Of a DNA stretch of 64,000 nucleotides, positions 51,891 to 60,994 are shown one piece after another. The stretch comes from Acidimicrobiales bacterium (GTDB taxonomy: Bacteria; Actinomycetota; Acidimicrobiia; Acidimicrobiales; Poriferisodalaceae), in the NCBI GenBank assembly GCA_041394185.1, contig JAWKIQ010000004.1:310001-374000 (forward strand). The letters are read 5' to 3'. The notes under the pieces are model-generated. The model searched no databases and was not told the origin of the DNA. It saw only the letters and a list, made by a program, of their open reading frames with translations. Within the stretch, counting starts at the first letter, position 1. Every line of letters begins with the position of its first letter. The translations under genes were made by a program, and so were the position numbers.

Positions 51891-52823
51891 ATGACACTCG
51901 ATGCCGACGTCGCCGCGGCCCTCGAAGCCCTGCTGGCACTTGACGCCCCCGCCTTGTCGCAAGGAACCGTGGCCGAAGCCCGGGCCAACTACGACGCGGC
52001 CCCCAAACCCCGCGGAGACGACGTCTCGCGAGTCGAAGACCTCGTGGTGCCGGGGTCTGCGGGCGATGTTCCAGTGCGTGTTTATGCCGCCAGCGACGCC
52101 GAGAACCTGCCGATGGTGGCGTTCTTCCACGGCGGGGGATGGGTTCTGTCGTCGGTCGACGGGCACGACTCGCTGGCCCGCCGGATAGCGGTACGCACCG
52201 GAGCGCTCGTGGTTTCGGTGGACTATCGGCTGGCCCCCGAACACCCGTTTCCGGCGCCCCACGACGACTGCTGGGCGGTCACCTCGTGGCTGGCGCGGCA
52301 CGGAGCCGAGATAGGTGGAGACCCGTCGCGCTTGGCGGTGTGCGGCGATTCGGCCGGCGGCAACCTGGCGGCCGGCGTGGCCCTGCGGGCCCGCGACGAG
52401 GGCATCGACCTGGCCTTGCAGGCCCTGATCTATCCGTGCATCGACGACCGCCAGGACCGTTACGAATCGATGGTCGAGAACGGCGAAGGGCTGTTCCTGA
52501 CCGCCGACGACATGGTGTGGTTCTGGGACCACTTCGTCCCCAGCAACGAGCGGCTGAACCCGTACGCGGTGCCAGCCCGCGCCGCCGACCTGTCGGGCTG
52601 CGCGCCCGCGTACGTTCAGACCGCCCAATACGACCCGCTTCGAGACGAGGGCGAGCACTACGCGGCCAGGCTTCGGTCGGCCGGTGTAGAGGTCGACGTC
52701 ACGCGCTATCCGGGTGTGGTTCACGGCTTCGTATCGCGCTGGCACGTGATGGCCCGAGCCGCCGATGCCCACCACGATCTGGCCAACGCACTGGTGGCCG
52801 CGTTCGAAGAGCGATCGGGCTGA
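51891..52823 (+). CDS. HSL-family alpha/beta hydrolase (esterase)
   Basis: 310 aa hormone-sensitive-lipase type. FFHGGGWVLSSVDGHDSLAR (oxyanion HGGGW), then RLAPEHPFPAPHDD, VCGDSAGGNLAAGVALRARD with the nucleophile Ser, then YDPLRDEGEHYAARLRSAGV with the Asp and GVVHGFVSRW with the His. It should cleave short carboxylic esters. ATG 51891 has GGATGAGG just upstream. Divergent from the PhyH gene. Confidence 0.9.
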   Translation: MTLDADVAAALEALLALDAPALSQGTVAEARANYDAAPKPRGDDVSRVEDLVVPGSAGDVPVRVYAASDAENLPMVAFFHGGGWVLSSVDGHDSLARRIAVRTGALVVSVDYRLAPEHPFPAPHDDCWAVTSWLARHGAEIGGDPSRLAVCGDSAGGNLAAGVALRARDEGIDLALQALIYPCIDDRQDRYESMVENGEGLFLTADDMVWFWDHFVPSNERLNPYAVPARAADLSGCAPAYVQTAQYDPLRDEGEHYAARLRSAGVEVDVTRYPGVVHGFVSRWHVMARAADAHHDLANALVAAFEERSG

Positions 52824-53744
52824 TCAGGCGCTGGGGTTGACCATCGGCATGTTGGGGTCGGCGGCCCACTCCATGAGGCTGCCGTCGTACACCGCAACGT
52901 CCTGGTGGCCCAGCAGGGCAAGGCAGAAGGCGTCGACCGTGGCGGCGATGGCGCCGCCGCAATAGGTGATGACCCGCGGGGCATCCAGCAGCCCGGCGTC
53001 GGCCAGCACCGCTCGCATTGTTACGGCGTCGACGAAACCGCAGGTCTCGGCCTCTATCAGCGACGCATACGGCACGTTGATCGCACCCTCGATGTGGCCG
53101 GCTCGCCCTCCGTAGACGTCGCTGGACCCGCCGTAGTTGTTGGCGCTGAGCGCGTCGACGATGCACACGCTGGCGTCGCCCGAGCCGATCGCTTGGACAG
53201 CGGCCAGCACATCGTCCTTTGTGGCGCGGGCCCGCTGCCATTCGCCTGACGGCTCGGCCGGCGTCGGCACCGGTCGTGCGGCGGGTTGATCTTCGCCGTG
53301 GGCCATGGGACGACCTTCGGCCTGCCACCGCTCGATGCCGCCGTGCAAGATGGCGCAGTCGACCCCGAAGTGGTGCATGGTCCACCACGCCCGGGTGCAC
53401 CACATGGTGCCCGAGTCGACGCCGGGCCTCGGCGTGCGGCCCACCAGAACCACCTTGGTGTGGGGTCCCACGCCGATGTCGGCCATGGTCGCCCCGAACT
53501 GGTCGGCCGTGGGCCACATCCAGGGCAACGAAGCGTCTGGGTTCGACAAGCGCCCCTTTGCGGAGGCGACGTCGAAGAACACCGAACCGGGTATGTGCTG
53601 GTCGATCCAGCACTGCAGGCCCGGGGCGTTGTCGAGGCTGGAGGTCAGGCGGGCCGTCACGTCCAGCACCACCACGTCTGGGTCGTCCAGGTGGTCTGCC
53701 AGCCACTGGGTCGTTACGAGGTATTCGGGGTGAACCAAAGCCAT
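52824..53744 (-). CDS. sulfurtransferase with two rhodanese domains
   Basis: 306 aa. The N-terminal rhodanese half (VVLDVTARLTSSL, HIPGSVFFDV) is inactive-like. The second half ends VITYCGGAIAATVDAFCLAL, so the catalytic Cys is in C-GG-A-I-A-A, a variant of the CxxGxT/S loop of 3-mercaptopyruvate or thiosulfate sulfurtransferases. ATG 53744 (MALVHPEYL). Its stop lies flush against the esterase stop. Confidence 0.85.
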   Translation of the reverse strand: MALVHPEYLVTTQWLADHLDDPDVVVLDVTARLTSSLDNAPGLQCWIDQHIPGSVFFDVASAKGRLSNPDASLPWMWPTADQFGATMADIGVGPHTKVVLVGRTPRPGVDSGTMWCTRAWWTMHHFGVDCAILHGGIERWQAEGRPMAHGEDQPAARPVPTPAEPSGEWQRARATKDDVLAAVQAIGSGDASVCIVDALSANNYGGSSDVYGGRAGHIEGAINVPYASLIEAETCGFVDAVTMRAVLADAGLLDAPRVITYCGGAIAATVDAFCLALLGHQDVAVYDGSLMEWAADPNMPMVNPSA

Positions 53745-53834
53745 GCGGGCGACACTATCTTCACGTCGCGGCCCGATACTGTTCTGCAATCCACTGCACG
53801 CACCGGGCGGGGCAGTACGGGATCGTCGAGGACG

Positions 53835-54776
53835 GTGCTCGTGTTACTCACGCTGCTGGCTTTGGTCGGCGGGGTAGTTCTGCTCGCTGTGGCGGCAGAC
53901 CACTTTGTGCTGGGGGCTGCCAGGTTGGCGCTGATCCGCCGGGTGCCGCCTCTGACGGTGGGCGTTGTCATCATCGGCTTCGGAACAAGCCTGCCCGAGA
54001 TGCTGGTTTCGGTGATCGCCGCTTCGAACGATCAGGTCGAGGTCGCGGTCGGCAACATCGCCGGCTCCAGCATCGCCAACCTTTCGTTGTTACTGGGCGT
54101 CGGCGGATGCATCGTGCCACTGGCGGTGACCTCTGCGACGGTCAGGCGCGAGGCGCCGCTGGCCTTGCTGGCCGCGGTGGCCTTCGCCGTGGCAGTTCAG
54201 GGCGACGGCATCGCCGTCTGGCAGGGCATCGTGTTGCTGGCGGCAATGGTCGCGACCCTGGTGGTGGTGTTTCGGTCGTCGAAACCAGACCCGCTGGGGC
54301 CCGAGGTCGTCGAGCTGGCCGACGTGCAACACTCGTTCGGGTTCGAGGTCGCCCGGACCCTTGCCGGGCTGACCGGCACCGTCGCCGGCGCCCAGCTGTT
54401 GTTGTGGGGGGCCGTCGACATCGCCGAACGCGCCGGGCTGTCGGAGGGATTCGTCGGCGCCACCCTGGTGGCTGTGGGCACCTCGTTGCCCGAACTGGTG
54501 ACCGTGGTGCAGTCGGCGCGTCGCCGCGAGACCGACCTGATCGTGGGCAATCTGCTGGGTTCGAACATCTTCAACTGCCTGGCCGTCGGCGGGGCGGTGG
54601 GGTTGACAGGGGGTCGTGGGCTCGACTCGGTCGCGCTCGCCGTGGTGGCGCCGGTATCGGCGGTGGGCGTGTCGGCCCTGGCGTGGTTGGCCATGCGCAC
54701 CCGCGGCGGTGTCGGGAGGCTCGAGGGGTTGGGCCTGGTGGTGCTGTACGCGGCGATAGTGCCGCTGCTCGCCTGA
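53835..54776 (+). CDS. CaCA-family Na+/Ca2+ exchanger (YrbG-like)
   Basis: 313 aa with about ten membrane helices in two repeats. Each repeat has the ion-site motif: GFGTSLPEMLVSVIAASNDQ with GNIAGSSIANLSLLLGVGG in the first, and AVGTSLPELVTVVQSARRRE with GNLLGSNIFNCLAVGGAVGL in the second. It should exchange Ca2+ (or K+) for Na+ or H+. GTG 53835 or GTG 53841 is the start. It diverges from the rhodanese gene. Confidence 0.85.
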   Translation: MLVLLTLLALVGGVVLLAVAADHFVLGAARLALIRRVPPLTVGVVIIGFGTSLPEMLVSVIAASNDQVEVAVGNIAGSSIANLSLLLGVGGCIVPLAVTSATVRREAPLALLAAVAFAVAVQGDGIAVWQGIVLLAAMVATLVVVFRSSKPDPLGPEVVELADVQHSFGFEVARTLAGLTGTVAGAQLLLWGAVDIAERAGLSEGFVGATLVAVGTSLPELVTVVQSARRRETDLIVGNLLGSNIFNCLAVGGAVGLTGGRGLDSVALAVVAPVSAVGVSALAWLAMRTRGGVGRLEGLGLVVLYAAIVPLLA

Positions 54777-54811
54777 AGCCGAACGCGATTGTTGGCCTAG
54801 GGTCTCGCGCC

Positions 54812-56002
54812 ATGAGCGCGCTCGAAGGTATCCGGGTGCTCGATCTCGGACAGCTGGTGCAGGGGCCACAGGCCGCCCAGATGCTGGCCGACCTCGGGGC
54901 CGATGTCATCAAGATCGAACTGCCAGGCGTCGGCGATTTGTCGCGCTATCTCCCGTCGGCGCCGGGGGATCGTCGTTCTGGGTTCTTCCACGGATGCAAC
55001 CGCGGCAAGCGCAGCGTGGCGGTCGACCTGCGCACCGACGGCGGAAGGCAGGTGTTCTGGCGGTTGCTCGAAAGCGCAGACGTGGTCATAGCCAACTTCA
55101 AGGCCGGCACCCTCGAAGAGTGGGGGTTGAGCTATGACGAGGCGGCCAAGCGCAACCCCCGAATCGTCTATGGCCTGGGCAGCCTCTTTGGGCCGAAGGG
55201 TCCTGCGGCGACGAGGGAGGGGGCAGACCTCGCCGCCCAGGCGGCAGGTGGGCTCATCAGCACCACCAACACCGAGGGTGTCGAGCCCACACCGGTTGGG
55301 GCCACCGTCGCCGACCACATGGCGAGCCAGAACCTGGTTGCCGGAGTGTTGGCGGCGCTTGTGGCCAGAGAGCGCACCGGCGTGGGTCAAAGGGTCGACG
55401 TGTCGCTGCTGGGCGGACAGATCTGGGCCCAGGCCTCGGAATACTCGGCCTATTTCATCTCGGGGCGGGTGCCATCGAGGGCCGACGGTGGTCACCCGTT
55501 CGTGCGCAGCGGCTATGGCATCTTCCCCACCGCAGACGGCCACATCGCGATGGTGGGCATCCCGGCCAAACGCCGCGCCGAGTTCTTCGCCCTGGTCGGC
55601 ATGCCAGAACTGGCCGACGACGAACGCTTCCTGGCGCCACAGATGACCGACGAAGTGCACCTGGCCTTGCGCCAGTCGTTGGCCAAGGTGCTGGTTAGGC
55701 GGACAACAGCCCAGTGGTGCGAGCTGTTCGAGGCCGGCAACTGGCGATTTGCTCCGGTCAACGACTACCAGGCCGCTGCGGCCGATCCGCACCTTGTCGA
55801 GAACGGCTATGTGTTCGAGACCGACCACCCCGATTGGGGGCGCATCCGCACGGTCGGGTCGCCCATAGCCATGTCGGCCACTCCGCCGGTGCCGGGCGCG
55901 GTGTCGCCCGAGCTCGGCGCTCACACCGACGAGGTGTTGATCGCAGCCGGTCTAAGCGCGCAAGACATCGCCGCGTTGCGCGAGTCTGGCGCCATAGGCT
56001 GA
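54812..56002 (+). CDS. CaiB/BaiF family CoA transferase
   Basis: 396 aa. It starts SALEGIRVLDLGQLVQGPQA and contains AQMLADLGADVIKIELPGVG, the typical open. The DLRTDGGRQVFWRLLESADV segment, GATVADHMASQNLVAGVLAA and VDVSLLGGQIWAQA are conserved, and the catalytic Asp lies in the central VADH region. It probably activates a carboxylic acid as CoA ester, perhaps a betaine such as carnitine or butyrobetaine given the genes downstream (inference). It lies 6 bp upstream of the IclR gene. Confidence 0.88.
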   Translation: MSALEGIRVLDLGQLVQGPQAAQMLADLGADVIKIELPGVGDLSRYLPSAPGDRRSGFFHGCNRGKRSVAVDLRTDGGRQVFWRLLESADVVIANFKAGTLEEWGLSYDEAAKRNPRIVYGLGSLFGPKGPAATREGADLAAQAAGGLISTTNTEGVEPTPVGATVADHMASQNLVAGVLAALVARERTGVGQRVDVSLLGGQIWAQASEYSAYFISGRVPSRADGGHPFVRSGYGIFPTADGHIAMVGIPAKRRAEFFALVGMPELADDERFLAPQMTDEVHLALRQSLAKVLVRRTTAQWCELFEAGNWRFAPVNDYQAAAADPHLVENGYVFETDHPDWGRIRTVGSPIAMSATPPVPGAVSPELGAHTDEVLIAAGLSAQDIAALRESGAIG

Positions 56003-56008
56003 ACCCCG

Positions 56009-56761
56009 ATGTCGACAGTACAATCGGTCGAGCGCGCCTTTGCCGTGCTCCAGAGCTTGGCCAGTGGGCCGGCGGGCGTCTCCGAGGTCGCCGAGCGCTG
56101 CGGGCTGCCCAAGAGCACCGTGGCCCGCCTGCTGTCGACCCTGGTCGAGGTGGGCGCGGTCGAACAAAGTGACGCCCTGGGTGTCTACGGCCTTGGCTCG
56201 GTGCTCATCGACCTGGCTTCGGCTGCCAGCCCTGGCAACAGCCTCATCTCCATCACACATCCGCATCTCGTCGACCTGGTGGCCCAGACCGGCGAAGCCG
56301 CAGGGCTTTCGATGCTCGACGGGTTCGAGGTCTACTACTACGACCAGGTCGACGGCGATCACGAGGTGCAGGTCCGCGACTGGACCGGCGAGAGCGTCGA
56401 TGCCCACGTGGTGTCGTCTGGCGTCGTGTTGCTGGCCTTCGCAGACCCAGACGTGCGAGATGAGTTCCTCGGCCAGGAACTGGCCAGGTGGACCGAAAAG
56501 ACGATGACCGACCCGGTTCAGCTGGCCGCGCGGTTCGACGATGTTCGTGCCACGGGCTACGCCTGGACCCGCGAGGAGATGTCGGAAGGCCTCAACTCGG
56601 TGGCTGCCCCCATCTTCAACCCGGCGGGGCGGGCCGTGGCCGCCATCCACGTGCATGGTCCCTCATACCGCTTCCCACCCGAGGGCACCGACGACTCGAT
56701 TGCCGCCGAGGTCGTGGCGGCTGCGCAACGGATATCAGCGCGCCTAGCTGGGGTGACATAG
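56009..56761 (+). CDS. IclR-family transcriptional regulator
   Basis: 250 aa. Winged helix: SVERAFAVLQSLASGPAGVS, EVAERCGLPKSTVARLLSTL. Effector domain: GLSMLDGFEVYYYDQVDGDH, VVSSGVVLLAFADPDVRDEF, and YAWTREEMSEGLNSVAAPIF, the IclR_C pattern. It follows the CoA transferase closely and precedes the corrinoid-protein gene, between which a 9-bp-arm palindrome lies, so it likely controls the whole demethylation operon in response to the substrate. Confidence 0.9.
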   Translation: MSTVQSVERAFAVLQSLASGPAGVSEVAERCGLPKSTVARLLSTLVEVGAVEQSDALGVYGLGSVLIDLASAASPGNSLISITHPHLVDLVAQTGEAAGLSMLDGFEVYYYDQVDGDHEVQVRDWTGESVDAHVVSSGVVLLAFADPDVRDEFLGQELARWTEKTMTDPVQLAARFDDVRATGYAWTREEMSEGLNSVAAPIFNPAGRAVAAIHVHGPSYRFPPEGTDDSIAAEVVAAAQRISARLAGVT

Positions 56762-56776
56762 GGCTCGCCTTCGGTT

Positions 56777-56799
56777 ACGATTCCGCTATACGGAATCGT
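56777..56799. promoter_or_regulatory. 9-bp-arm palindrome, candidate IclR operator
   Basis: ACGATTCCG-CTATA-CGGAATCGT, perfect, in the 95-bp gap before the corrinoid protein gene. The partly symmetric TTCCG/CGGAA core fits sites described for IclR-type regulators. It may overlap the promoter of the downstream methyltransferase genes. Confidence 0.65.
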
Positions 56800-56856
56800 T
56801 CCGCATCGTGGACTCAGCCTTTGCGATGCTGTCCGCCAAGGGGATTGGGGGCCGCG

Positions 56857-57585
56857 ATGAGCGACCACGAAGACGTCGACATCGACCTCGCCGGCTTGTC
56901 CGACGACGATCTGGCATCACAGATGCACGACGATCTGTACGACGGGCTCGGCGACGAGATCGTCGAGGGCACCAACATCTTGCTCGAGCGGGGCTGGAGC
57001 GCCGACCGTGTGCTGCAGGAGGCACTGGTCGAGGGGATGCGCATCGTCGGCATCGATTTTCGAGACGGCATCTTGTTCGTGCCCGAGGTGCTGCTGGCCG
57101 CCAACGCCATGAAGGCAGGCATGGCCATCCTGCGACCCCTGCTGGCCGAGACCGGCGCCGAGCCCATAGGCAAGGCTGTCATCGGAACCGTCAAGGGCGA
57201 CATCCACGACATCGGCAAGAACCTGGTGGCGATGATGCTGGAAGGTGCCGGGTTCGAGGTCGTCGATCTGGGAATCAACTGTGATGTCGACACCTATCTG
57301 GCCGCACTCGACGAGCATCGCCCCGACATCTTGGGCATGTCGGCGCTGCTGACCACGACCATGCCCTACATGAAGGTCGTCATCGACACCCTGATCGAAG
57401 CCGGGCGGCGCAACGACCAGATAGTGATGGTGGGCGGTGCGCCGCTGAACGAAGAGTTCGGCGCCGCCGTCGGTGCCGACGCCTACTGCCGCGACGCAGC
57501 CGTTGCCGCAGAGAAGGCCAAGGAGTTGATAGCCGCGCGACGAGCCAACGTGGTCGCGCTCGACACCGCAGGTTCACGCCCATGA
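56857..57585 (+). CDS. corrinoid-binding methyltransferase protein (MttC-like)
   Basis: 242 aa. The N-terminal four-helix cap (LYDGLGDEIVEGTNILLERG, VPEVLLAANAMKAGMAILRP) is followed by the B12 domain with GTVKGDIHDIGKNLVAMMLE, carrying the DxHxxG histidine that ligates cobalt, then VVDLGINCDVDTYLAAL and VGGAPLNEEFGAAVGADAYC. It carries the methyl group between the MttB-type enzyme and tetrahydrofolate. Its TGA overlaps the ATG of the methyltransferase (ATGA). Confidence 0.92.
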   Translation: MSDHEDVDIDLAGLSDDDLASQMHDDLYDGLGDEIVEGTNILLERGWSADRVLQEALVEGMRIVGIDFRDGILFVPEVLLAANAMKAGMAILRPLLAETGAEPIGKAVIGTVKGDIHDIGKNLVAMMLEGAGFEVVDLGINCDVDTYLAALDEHRPDILGMSALLTTTMPYMKVVIDTLIEAGRRNDQIVMVGGAPLNEEFGAAVGADAYCRDAAVAAEKAKELIAARRANVVALDTAGSRP

Positions 57586-59138
57586 CCGACATTCACGACC
57601 CTGGCGCCCCGGAACGGCGGTCTCGTCGGGCCGGTGGCCGCGACGCGAGGCGCGCCCTCAGGTCGACGGCCACCAAGGCGTCGGCCGCCTTCCTGACCCG
57701 CAAGATAAAGCCCTACGAACTGGTCAGCGACGAGGGCCTCGAGCTGCTCGAATACAACGCCGACACCCTGCTCGAGCAGGTGGGGGTCGAGATCCGCGAC
57801 TATCCGGCGGCGCTGGCCTATTTCGGCAACGCGGGGGCCGATGTCGACGGAACCCGCGTCAGGTTCCCCCGCGGACTGTGTCGCCAGTTGGTGCAGGGCA
57901 ACGCCCCCTCCGTTTACACCCAGCATGCACGCAACCCGCTGCGCGACGTTCAAATCGGTGGCGATGCCATGGTGTTTGCCCCCAACTACGGGTCGCCGTT
58001 CGTACACGATCTCGACCGCGGTCGCCGCTATGCCACCATCACCGACTTCGAGAACTTCGTGAAGCTGGCGTATCTGTCGCCGTTCATGCATCACAGCGGT
58101 GGAACGGTGTGTGAACCGGTCGACATCTCGGTCGAGACCCGCCACCTCGACATGGTGTTCGCTCACCTGAGATGGAGCGACAAGCCGTTCATGGGCTCGG
58201 TGACCGCCCCCGAGCGGGCTGCCGACTCGGTCGAGATGGCCCGCATAGCGTTCGGCGGCGACCTGGCCGACCGCACGGTCATGACCAGCCTCATCAACGC
58301 CTCGTCGCCCATGGTCTGGGACGCCACCATGCTCGGCGCAGCCGAGGTCTATGCGGCCAACAACCAGGCGTGCGTGATCTCGCCGTTCATCCTGGCCGGC
58401 GCCATGGCGCCGGCGACCTCGGCCGGGGTAGCGGCCCAGACACTGGCCGAGGCCCTGGTGGGCATGGCGTTCACGCAGCTTGTCAGACCCGGTGCCCCGG
58501 TGGTGTTCGGCTCGTTTGCCAGCTCGATGTCGATGCAGACCGGAGCGCCCACCTTCGGCACGCCAGAACCCGCCATAGTTCTGTACACCATGGCCGCCCT
58601 CGCTCGCCGGTTGGGTGTTCCGTTCCGCTCGGGCGGCTCGTTGACGGCGTCGAAGGTGCCAGATGCCCAGGCTGCTTACGAGTCGCTCGCCACGCTCGAG
58701 CCGACGGTTCTGGCCGGGGTCAACTTCGTTCTTCACGCCGCGGGCTGGCTGGAGGGCGGCCTGACCATCGGCTACGAGAAGTTCGTGCTCGACTGCGACC
58801 AGTTGGGTGCCATGCACACCTTCGCCCAAGGCCTCGATCTAAGCGACGCGGGCCAAGCCCTGGACGCCTTGCTGGCCCACACCCCGGGCGAGCACCACTT
58901 GGGCACCCAGCACACCCTGGCCAACTTCGAGACCGCGTTCTACAGGGCGCTCACCGCAGACAACGCCAGCTACGAGCAATGGTCGGAAGAGGGCAGCAGA
59001 GACGCCGCCCAGCGTGCCAACGAGATGTGGCAACGCGAGCTGGCTGCCTATGAAGCGCCGCCCATAGACGACGCCATCGCCGACGAGCTGACAGAGTTCG
59101 TCGTGCGTCGACGCACAGAGCTGGCAGAAGCCCGGTGA
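57582..59138 (+). CDS. MttB superfamily trimethylamine/betaine methyltransferase, no pyrrolysine
   Basis: 518 aa TIM-barrel corrinoid methyltransferase. It has PVVFGSFASSMSMQTGAPTF, GTPEPAIVLYTMAALARRLG and AAGWLEGGLTIGYEKFVLDC, the MttB signature. No in-frame TAG occurs, so it belongs to the non-Pyl branch, whose studied members use glycine betaine, proline betaine or carnitine rather than trimethylamine. It should transfer one N-methyl to the corrinoid protein next to it. It is coupled to the MetF-like gene (GTGA at 59135-59138). Confidence 0.9.
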   Translation: MTDIHDPGAPERRSRRAGGRDARRALRSTATKASAAFLTRKIKPYELVSDEGLELLEYNADTLLEQVGVEIRDYPAALAYFGNAGADVDGTRVRFPRGLCRQLVQGNAPSVYTQHARNPLRDVQIGGDAMVFAPNYGSPFVHDLDRGRRYATITDFENFVKLAYLSPFMHHSGGTVCEPVDISVETRHLDMVFAHLRWSDKPFMGSVTAPERAADSVEMARIAFGGDLADRTVMTSLINASSPMVWDATMLGAAEVYAANNQACVISPFILAGAMAPATSAGVAAQTLAEALVGMAFTQLVRPGAPVVFGSFASSMSMQTGAPTFGTPEPAIVLYTMAALARRLGVPFRSGGSLTASKVPDAQAAYESLATLEPTVLAGVNFVLHAAGWLEGGLTIGYEKFVLDCDQLGAMHTFAQGLDLSDAGQALDALLAHTPGEHHLGTQHTLANFETAFYRALTADNASYEQWSEEGSRDAAQRANEMWQRELAAYEAPPIDDAIADELTEFVVRRRTELAEAR

Positions 59139-60019
59139 GGCTCGCCGTGCGGGCACGAGCCCGGTCTTCGGCGCCCGATCGACACCACCAGGCCGTGGCC
59201 GACCTGGTGGCCCGACTGCACTATGAGCTGGTGCCGATGCGATCGATAGAGGCGGCCATCGCAGAGCTGCCTGCGGGCGCGCCGGTGTCGGTCACCTGCT
59301 CACCTGCGGCCGGAATACCAGCGACGCTCGACTATTGCAGCCGCCTGATCGACCTGGGTCACCAGCCCATCCCTCATCTGGCGGCCCGCACGGTCGCCGA
59401 CGCCGACGCAGTAGAGCAGACAGCATCGTGGCTGCGTCAACACCAGATTCGAGAGGTGTTCGTCATTGCCGGCGACGCCCCAGAACCGGCGGGGCCATAC
59501 GAGGGCGCGGCCCAGTTCATGGCCGACCTGATCGCTGCCGAACCCGGTGTCGAGCGCATCGGTATCGCCGGCTATCCCGACGGGCATCCGGCCATCGACG
59601 ACCAAGCGCTCGAACAGCAGCTCTTCGCCAAACAGGCGCTGTTGCGCTCGGCTGGGCTCGACGGCTGGATCTCGACCCAGATGTGTTTCGACGCCACCCG
59701 CGTACGCGCCTGGCTGCAGGGCATTCGGGCCGCGGGCATGACCCTGCCCGTGAGGTTGGGTGTGCCCGGTGTGGTCGACAGGGCGCGCCTGTTGAAGGTG
59801 GGCACCCGCATCGGCATTGGGGCGTCTTTGCGTTATGTCAGCAAGAACCGCTCGACGGTGATGCGCCTGATGTCGCCCGGCGGTTATGACCCAACCGACC
59901 TGGTGGCCGAGTTCGCCGACGACGCCCAGCGCCTGGGTATAGAGGCGCTGCACTCGTTCACGTTCAACTCTGTGGCCGACACCGCACGGTGGCAGGCGGC
60001 CATTGCCGTGGCGGCCTGA
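59135..60019 (+). CDS. methylenetetrahydrofolate reductase (MetF)-like protein
   Basis: 294 aa (beta/alpha)8 protein. Family-like stretches: APVSVTCSPAAGIPATLDYC, LGHQPIPHLAARTV, VFVIAGDAPEPAGPYEGAAQ, IGIAGYPDGHPAIDDQ, and GWISTQMCFDATRVRAWLQG, plus RLGVPGVVDRARLLKVGTRI. In this context it is likely to oxidise methyl-THF to methylene-THF, draining the methyl group taken from the betaine (inference). GTG start. Confidence 0.8.
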   Translation: MRLAVRARARSSAPDRHHQAVADLVARLHYELVPMRSIEAAIAELPAGAPVSVTCSPAAGIPATLDYCSRLIDLGHQPIPHLAARTVADADAVEQTASWLRQHQIREVFVIAGDAPEPAGPYEGAAQFMADLIAAEPGVERIGIAGYPDGHPAIDDQALEQQLFAKQALLRSAGLDGWISTQMCFDATRVRAWLQGIRAAGMTLPVRLGVPGVVDRARLLKVGTRIGIGASLRYVSKNRSTVMRLMSPGGYDPTDLVAEFADDAQRLGIEALHSFTFNSVADTARWQAAIAVAA

Positions 60020-60040
60020 TCGCTCGCGTCGCGGGGCCGA

Positions 60041-60994
60041 TCAGCCCCGGCGACGCCGGATCTCGGCCGTGATGGCAGGCACAACGTCGTGCAGGTCGCC
60101 GATCACCGCGTAGCCGGCCCTGGTGACCATGTTGGCCTGCGGGTCGGTGTTGACGGCGATGATGTTCTTGCTGGCAGCTGCACCAACCCAGTGCTGGATG
60201 GCGCCAGAGATGCCGCAGGCCAGATAGACGTCGGGCGCGATGCGGGTGCCGGTCTGGCCGACCTGATCGGTGTGGTTGCGCCAGCCGTTGTTGGTGACCG
60301 CCCTAGAGCAGCCCACAACACCTCCGAGCTCGGCTGCCAGTTCCTCGAGCGGCGCAAACGCCTCTTCGCTGCCCACACCGCGGCCGCCACCTACGACGAC
60401 GGGGGCTGTCGCCAGGGTTACGCCCGCGGCCCGTTCGACTCGGCCGCTGACCATGGAACGGCCCAGGTGCGGGTCGAGGTCGACGGCAAGCTCGACCGGT
60501 TCGGCCGCACCGGGCTCGTCTGCGGGTGCCGCGTCGACGCTGTGGTGGGCCACCGTCAACAGCCCGACCTGGGCGTCGAGCCTTGCGTTCTCCAGCAACG
60601 AACCGCCCCAACGCACCCTGGTGATTTCGGCGCCATCGACGGAAGTGACGTTGGCGGCAAAGGGAAGGTCGAGCCGGGCCGCCGCATGGGCCAACACCTC
60701 GTTGCCGCGATCGGTGCCGGTGGCGACCACCACAGCAGGTGATGTGTGGGCTACGGCATGAGCGACCACTGCGCCCCACGCCTCTGGTCCATAGTCGGTG
60801 AGCATGTCGTGGTGGGCCTGCAGCACCCTGGTGACGCCGAAGGCTGCCAGGTGGGTTGCCAACCCGTCGGCGTTGGCGCCGATGGTGAGGGCCTCGACCG
60901 GTTGGCCGAGCGTGCGGGCGAACGTTAGGGCCTCCAGCGCAGCAGGCGACAGTGTGCCGCGGTCGTGTTCGATCAATACGAGGGTGTGGCTCAC
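60041..60994 (-). CDS. etfA: electron transfer flavoprotein alpha subunit
   Basis: 317 aa. N-terminal domain SHTLVLIEHDRGTLSPAALE; C-terminal FAD domain with VVVGGGRGVGSEEAFAPLEE and VGQTGTRIAPDVYLACGISG followed by ASKNIIAVNTDPQANMVTRA, the ETF-alpha FAD signature. It passes electrons from the adjacent dehydrogenase to the respiratory chain. It overlaps the beta subunit gene (stop 60991-60993). Confidence 0.92.
   Translation of the reverse strand: MSHTLVLIEHDRGTLSPAALEALTFARTLGQPVEALTIGANADGLATHLAAFGVTRVLQAHHDMLTDYGPEAWGAVVAHAVAHTSPAVVVATGTDRGNEVLAHAAARLDLPFAANVTSVDGAEITRVRWGGSLLENARLDAQVGLLTVAHHSVDAAPADEPGAAEPVELAVDLDPHLGRSMVSGRVERAAGVTLATAPVVVGGGRGVGSEEAFAPLEELAAELGGVVGCSRAVTNNGWRNHTDQVGQTGTRIAPDVYLACGISGAIQHWVGAAASKNIIAVNTDPQANMVTRAGYAVIGDLHDVVPAITAEIRRRRG

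Noticed and set aside
57582..59138. Pyrrolysine (TAG readthrough) in the MttB-type gene
   Set aside because: No internal in-frame TAG; the protein is complete at 518 codons and fits the non-Pyl branch.
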